This document shows, piece after piece, positions 14,454 through 16,361 of a DNA stretch of 16,361 nt. The first letter of the stretch is position 1. Every line of letters begins with the position of its first letter. Location of the stretch: NCBI GenBank assembly GCA_964649895.1, contig CAZYRX010000045.1, positions 1-16,361 of the forward strand, read 5' to 3'. The notes under the pieces were generated by a model. The model saw only the letters and a program-made list of their open reading frames with translations. It did not search any database and was not told the origin of the DNA. The position numbers and the translations under genes were made by a program. Source of the stretch: Halanaerobium sp964649895 (GTDB lineage Bacteria > Bacillota > Halanaerobiia > Halanaerobiales > Halanaerobiaceae).

Positions 14454-14502
14454 AAAAAGGACCGGTACCTCTCATTAGGAATCGAGATGGCCCGGTCTTT
14501 TT
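14452..14502. terminator. Bidirectional intrinsic terminator after the regulator gene
   Basis: GACCGG (14460-14465) pairs with CCGGTC (14492-14497). Inside, CCTCTC pairs with GAGATGG with one bulge. The stem is flanked by seven A's on the left and T's on the right, so it can stop transcription from both sides: the plus-strand regulator and any minus-strand transcript reaching it from the secretin side. The right T-tract runs directly into the N gap. Confidence 0.8.
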
Positions 14503-14602
14503 NNNNNNNNNNNNNNNNNNNNNNNNNNNNNNNNNNNNNNNNNNNNNNNNNNNNNNNNNNNNNNNNNNNNNNNNNNNNNNNNNNNNNNNNNNNNNNNNNN
14601 NN
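14503..14602. other. Assembly gap (100 N)
   Basis: Exactly 100 undetermined bases, the conventional size for a scaffold gap of unknown length. The 3' end of the secretin gene lies in or beyond this gap, and its true length cannot be judged. Other genes could also be missing here. Confidence 0.98.
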
Positions 14603-16361
14603 TAATTCTTCATCTGTTAAACCCTGGAATCCAGTATCTTCTTTCTCTTTATTTTTGTATTCTTCTAGAATTTCTTCTTTAGTTTTTCCTTTGTTTTCTA
14701 CCACAGCTTCTTCTTGAGTTTCCTCTACTGCAGTATCTTCTGTTACTTCTTCTTCATTCTCCTTATTATTTTCAGAATCTACTATATTATCTTCTGTTTC
14801 AAAAAGAGTATCTCTTTCTGTAATATTTTCTCCATAATTAACTATTCTAGGAGTAATAAAAATCATTAATTCAGTTTTTGTATTATTATTACTTGTTGAT
14901 TTAAATATTTCACCAATTATAGGTATATCTCCTAATATCGGTACTTTTGTAATGTTTTCGATATCGTTGCTCTGGATCAAACCTCCAATTGCAAAAGTTT
15001 CACCATCATTTAGACGTAATCTTGTTTCAACTTTTCTAGTTCTCTTTCTTGGTATATTAGTTCCAATACCAGCTTCACCAAAATTACTAACTTCTGGTAT
15101 TACTTCAATTTCAATTTCATCATTTTCTGTTATCCAAGGAGTAAATTCCAACAAAACACCGGCTTGGAAAAATTCAATTATTGGAGTTCCATCATCATCT
15201 TCTCCAATTTTATATGGTACTTCTTCACCAATGATCATATTTGCTTTTTCACCATTTAAAGTCATCAATCTTGGATTAGCTAAAGTTTTTGATGCATTAT
15301 CCTCTTCTAATAGACTGAAGAAATCAGGCCATGTAAGTTCGATTTCTTCAATTTGTCCAAATTTATTTCCATCTGGTTCTTCTGGATCTGATTTATCTTT
15401 TATAAAATGAATCCTACTTAAATTTATTCCCTCTTCTGTACTTGGGATACCAATTTCTTTTAATTTATTACTTGTTATTTCTTCAACTCTAGCTTCAATT
15501 AATACTTGTTGCCTTGGTTTATTAAGTTCGTTAATAATCCTAATTACTCCATCAAGTTTATTTTTAGCACCGTTTATAATGACTTCTTTTCTTTTTTCAT
15601 TGACATGGAGTTTTGTATCTGGATAAATTTTACCAATTATTTCAGTTATCTGTTCAGTATCTACATAATCTACCCTTACTACTTTTGTAGCTGGTTCTAA
15701 ATTCTGATCATATGTTTTTGCCATAGACATGGCTTCTTTTACATCTTTTTCTCTACCGCTAATTGTTAATGTATCGGTAAGTGGATTTGTTCTAATATCT
15801 AAATTATAATTTACCTGTTTTAGTTTTTCTTCAAGATCTGCTAATTCTGCATTTAATACTGAATAGCTTTCGCTATAAAACTCTTCTTCCACTAATTGAG
15901 TTTTTGTTCCCACTCCAGTTGTTCCATCTGCAGCTGTACCAGTCTGACCAGTAGTATCTAATCTTTTTATCATTTCTTTAACTTCATTTACTCTGGATTC
16001 TTCACCTTTTAATATAAATTGTCTTCTTAAAGAATCAACAGTAATCTGTGTATCTGGAAAAATATCTTTTACAATCACTGCAATATCATCTATATTATTT
16101 GAACTTATAGAAACAAATTCAGTTACTATATTTGCATAAATATTATCAATTCTTTCTGGTGGTGCTACAACTATTGTGTTTTCATCCCATTTATATGTTA
16201 AACCTCTTGTTTGAGTAATTAAATCAAGAGCTTTCTGAAATGTAATATTCCTTAAATGAACAGTAGTTGTACCAGTTACATCACTGTCTGTAATTAAATT
16301 TACATCAGCCACCTCAGCAATAGCTCTTAAAACATCAACAGTTTCTGCATTCTTAAAATTC
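14603..16361 (-). CDS. Secretin (GspD/PilQ family outer-membrane pore), partial at both ends
   Basis: Outer-membrane channel protein of the type II secretion/type IV pilus superfamily; 586 residues are visible. The frame is open from the right edge (reading NFKNAETVDVLRAIAEVADV, an STN-domain start), so the gene begins outside the window. In order: STN/N0 domain (about 1-65), N1-type repeats (about 75-135, 155-215, 220-275), then the secretin domain (about 340-505). The last contains LANPRLMTLNGEKANMIIGE, a GGLIQ segment and the family signature VPILGDIPIIGEIF, and ends with TELMIFITPRIV. A very acidic, Glu-rich tail of about 75 residues follows (to GLTDEEL) and is cut by the N gap. PilQ and GspD cannot be separated without neighbours; the STN start resembles PilQ. 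Its presence implies an outer membrane. Confidence 0.9.

Noticed and set aside
14460..14497. GGTACC inside the bidirectional hairpin as a T-box remnant
   Set aside because: It is only the palindromic six bases; the surrounding T-box consensus is missing and no amino acid gene follows.
14396..14602. Extension of the secretin frame through the N gap to 14396
   Set aside because: The frame across 100 N is arbitrary because the gap length is unknown. The residues beyond it are the reverse reading of the terminator and of the regulator gene.
1..16361. Mobile elements, CRISPR arrays, toxin-antitoxin or phage-defence genes
   Set aside because: No transposase, integrase, regular repeat-spacer pattern or defence-type protein was seen in any coding region.

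Overview
This AT-rich window looks like the chromosome of a low-GC, double-membraned (diderm) anaerobic Firmicute. The order Halanaerobiales (Halanaerobium and relatives) is my best guess. The guess rests on clostridial-type branched-chain amino acid enzymes, an outer-membrane secretin, a signal-peptide protein that looks like a beta-barrel, and strongly acidic protein segments. It is inferred from style and gene content, not from a database match.

Region 1 (about 150-12,840, all on the minus strand) is a nearly complete branched-chain amino acid locus. In transcription order it reads ilvE, ilvD, a 519-bp non-coding leader, ilvB, ilvN, ilvC, leuA, leuC, leuD, leuB, cimA. IlvB/IlvN, IlvC, IlvD and IlvE make valine. 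LeuA, LeuC/LeuD and LeuB lead from 2-oxoisovalerate to leucine. CimA makes citramalate from pyruvate and acetyl-CoA; LeuCD and LeuB can turn this into 2-oxobutyrate, so isoleucine can be made without threonine deaminase, and no ilvA is present here. Many genes are tightly coupled: ilvB/ilvN and leuC/leuD share TAATG junctions, leuD/leuB are 1 nt apart, and leuB/cimA overlap by 10 nt. ilvE has a perfect TTGACA-17-TATAAT promoter. The ilvB leader holds an intrinsic terminator about 85 nt before ilvB, a candidate branched-chain-rich leader peptide and no T-box, so attenuation is likely but of unclear type.

Region 2 (12,850-14,502) is a divergent pair: a secreted, possibly outer-membrane beta-barrel protein of unknown function (minus) and a LuxR-type regulator (plus). 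They share a 120-bp region with two similar inverted repeats, each overlapping a -10 box. Each gene ends at a clear intrinsic terminator.

Region 3 (14,503-16,361) is a 100-N scaffold gap followed by a secretin gene (minus), cut at its 5' end by the window edge and at its 3' end by the gap.

I found no mobile element, CRISPR array, tRNA or rRNA. Most of the window is well-understood metabolism. The places most worth a second look are the ilvB leader, the divergent LuxR/outer-membrane-like pair, and the acidic tail of the secretin.
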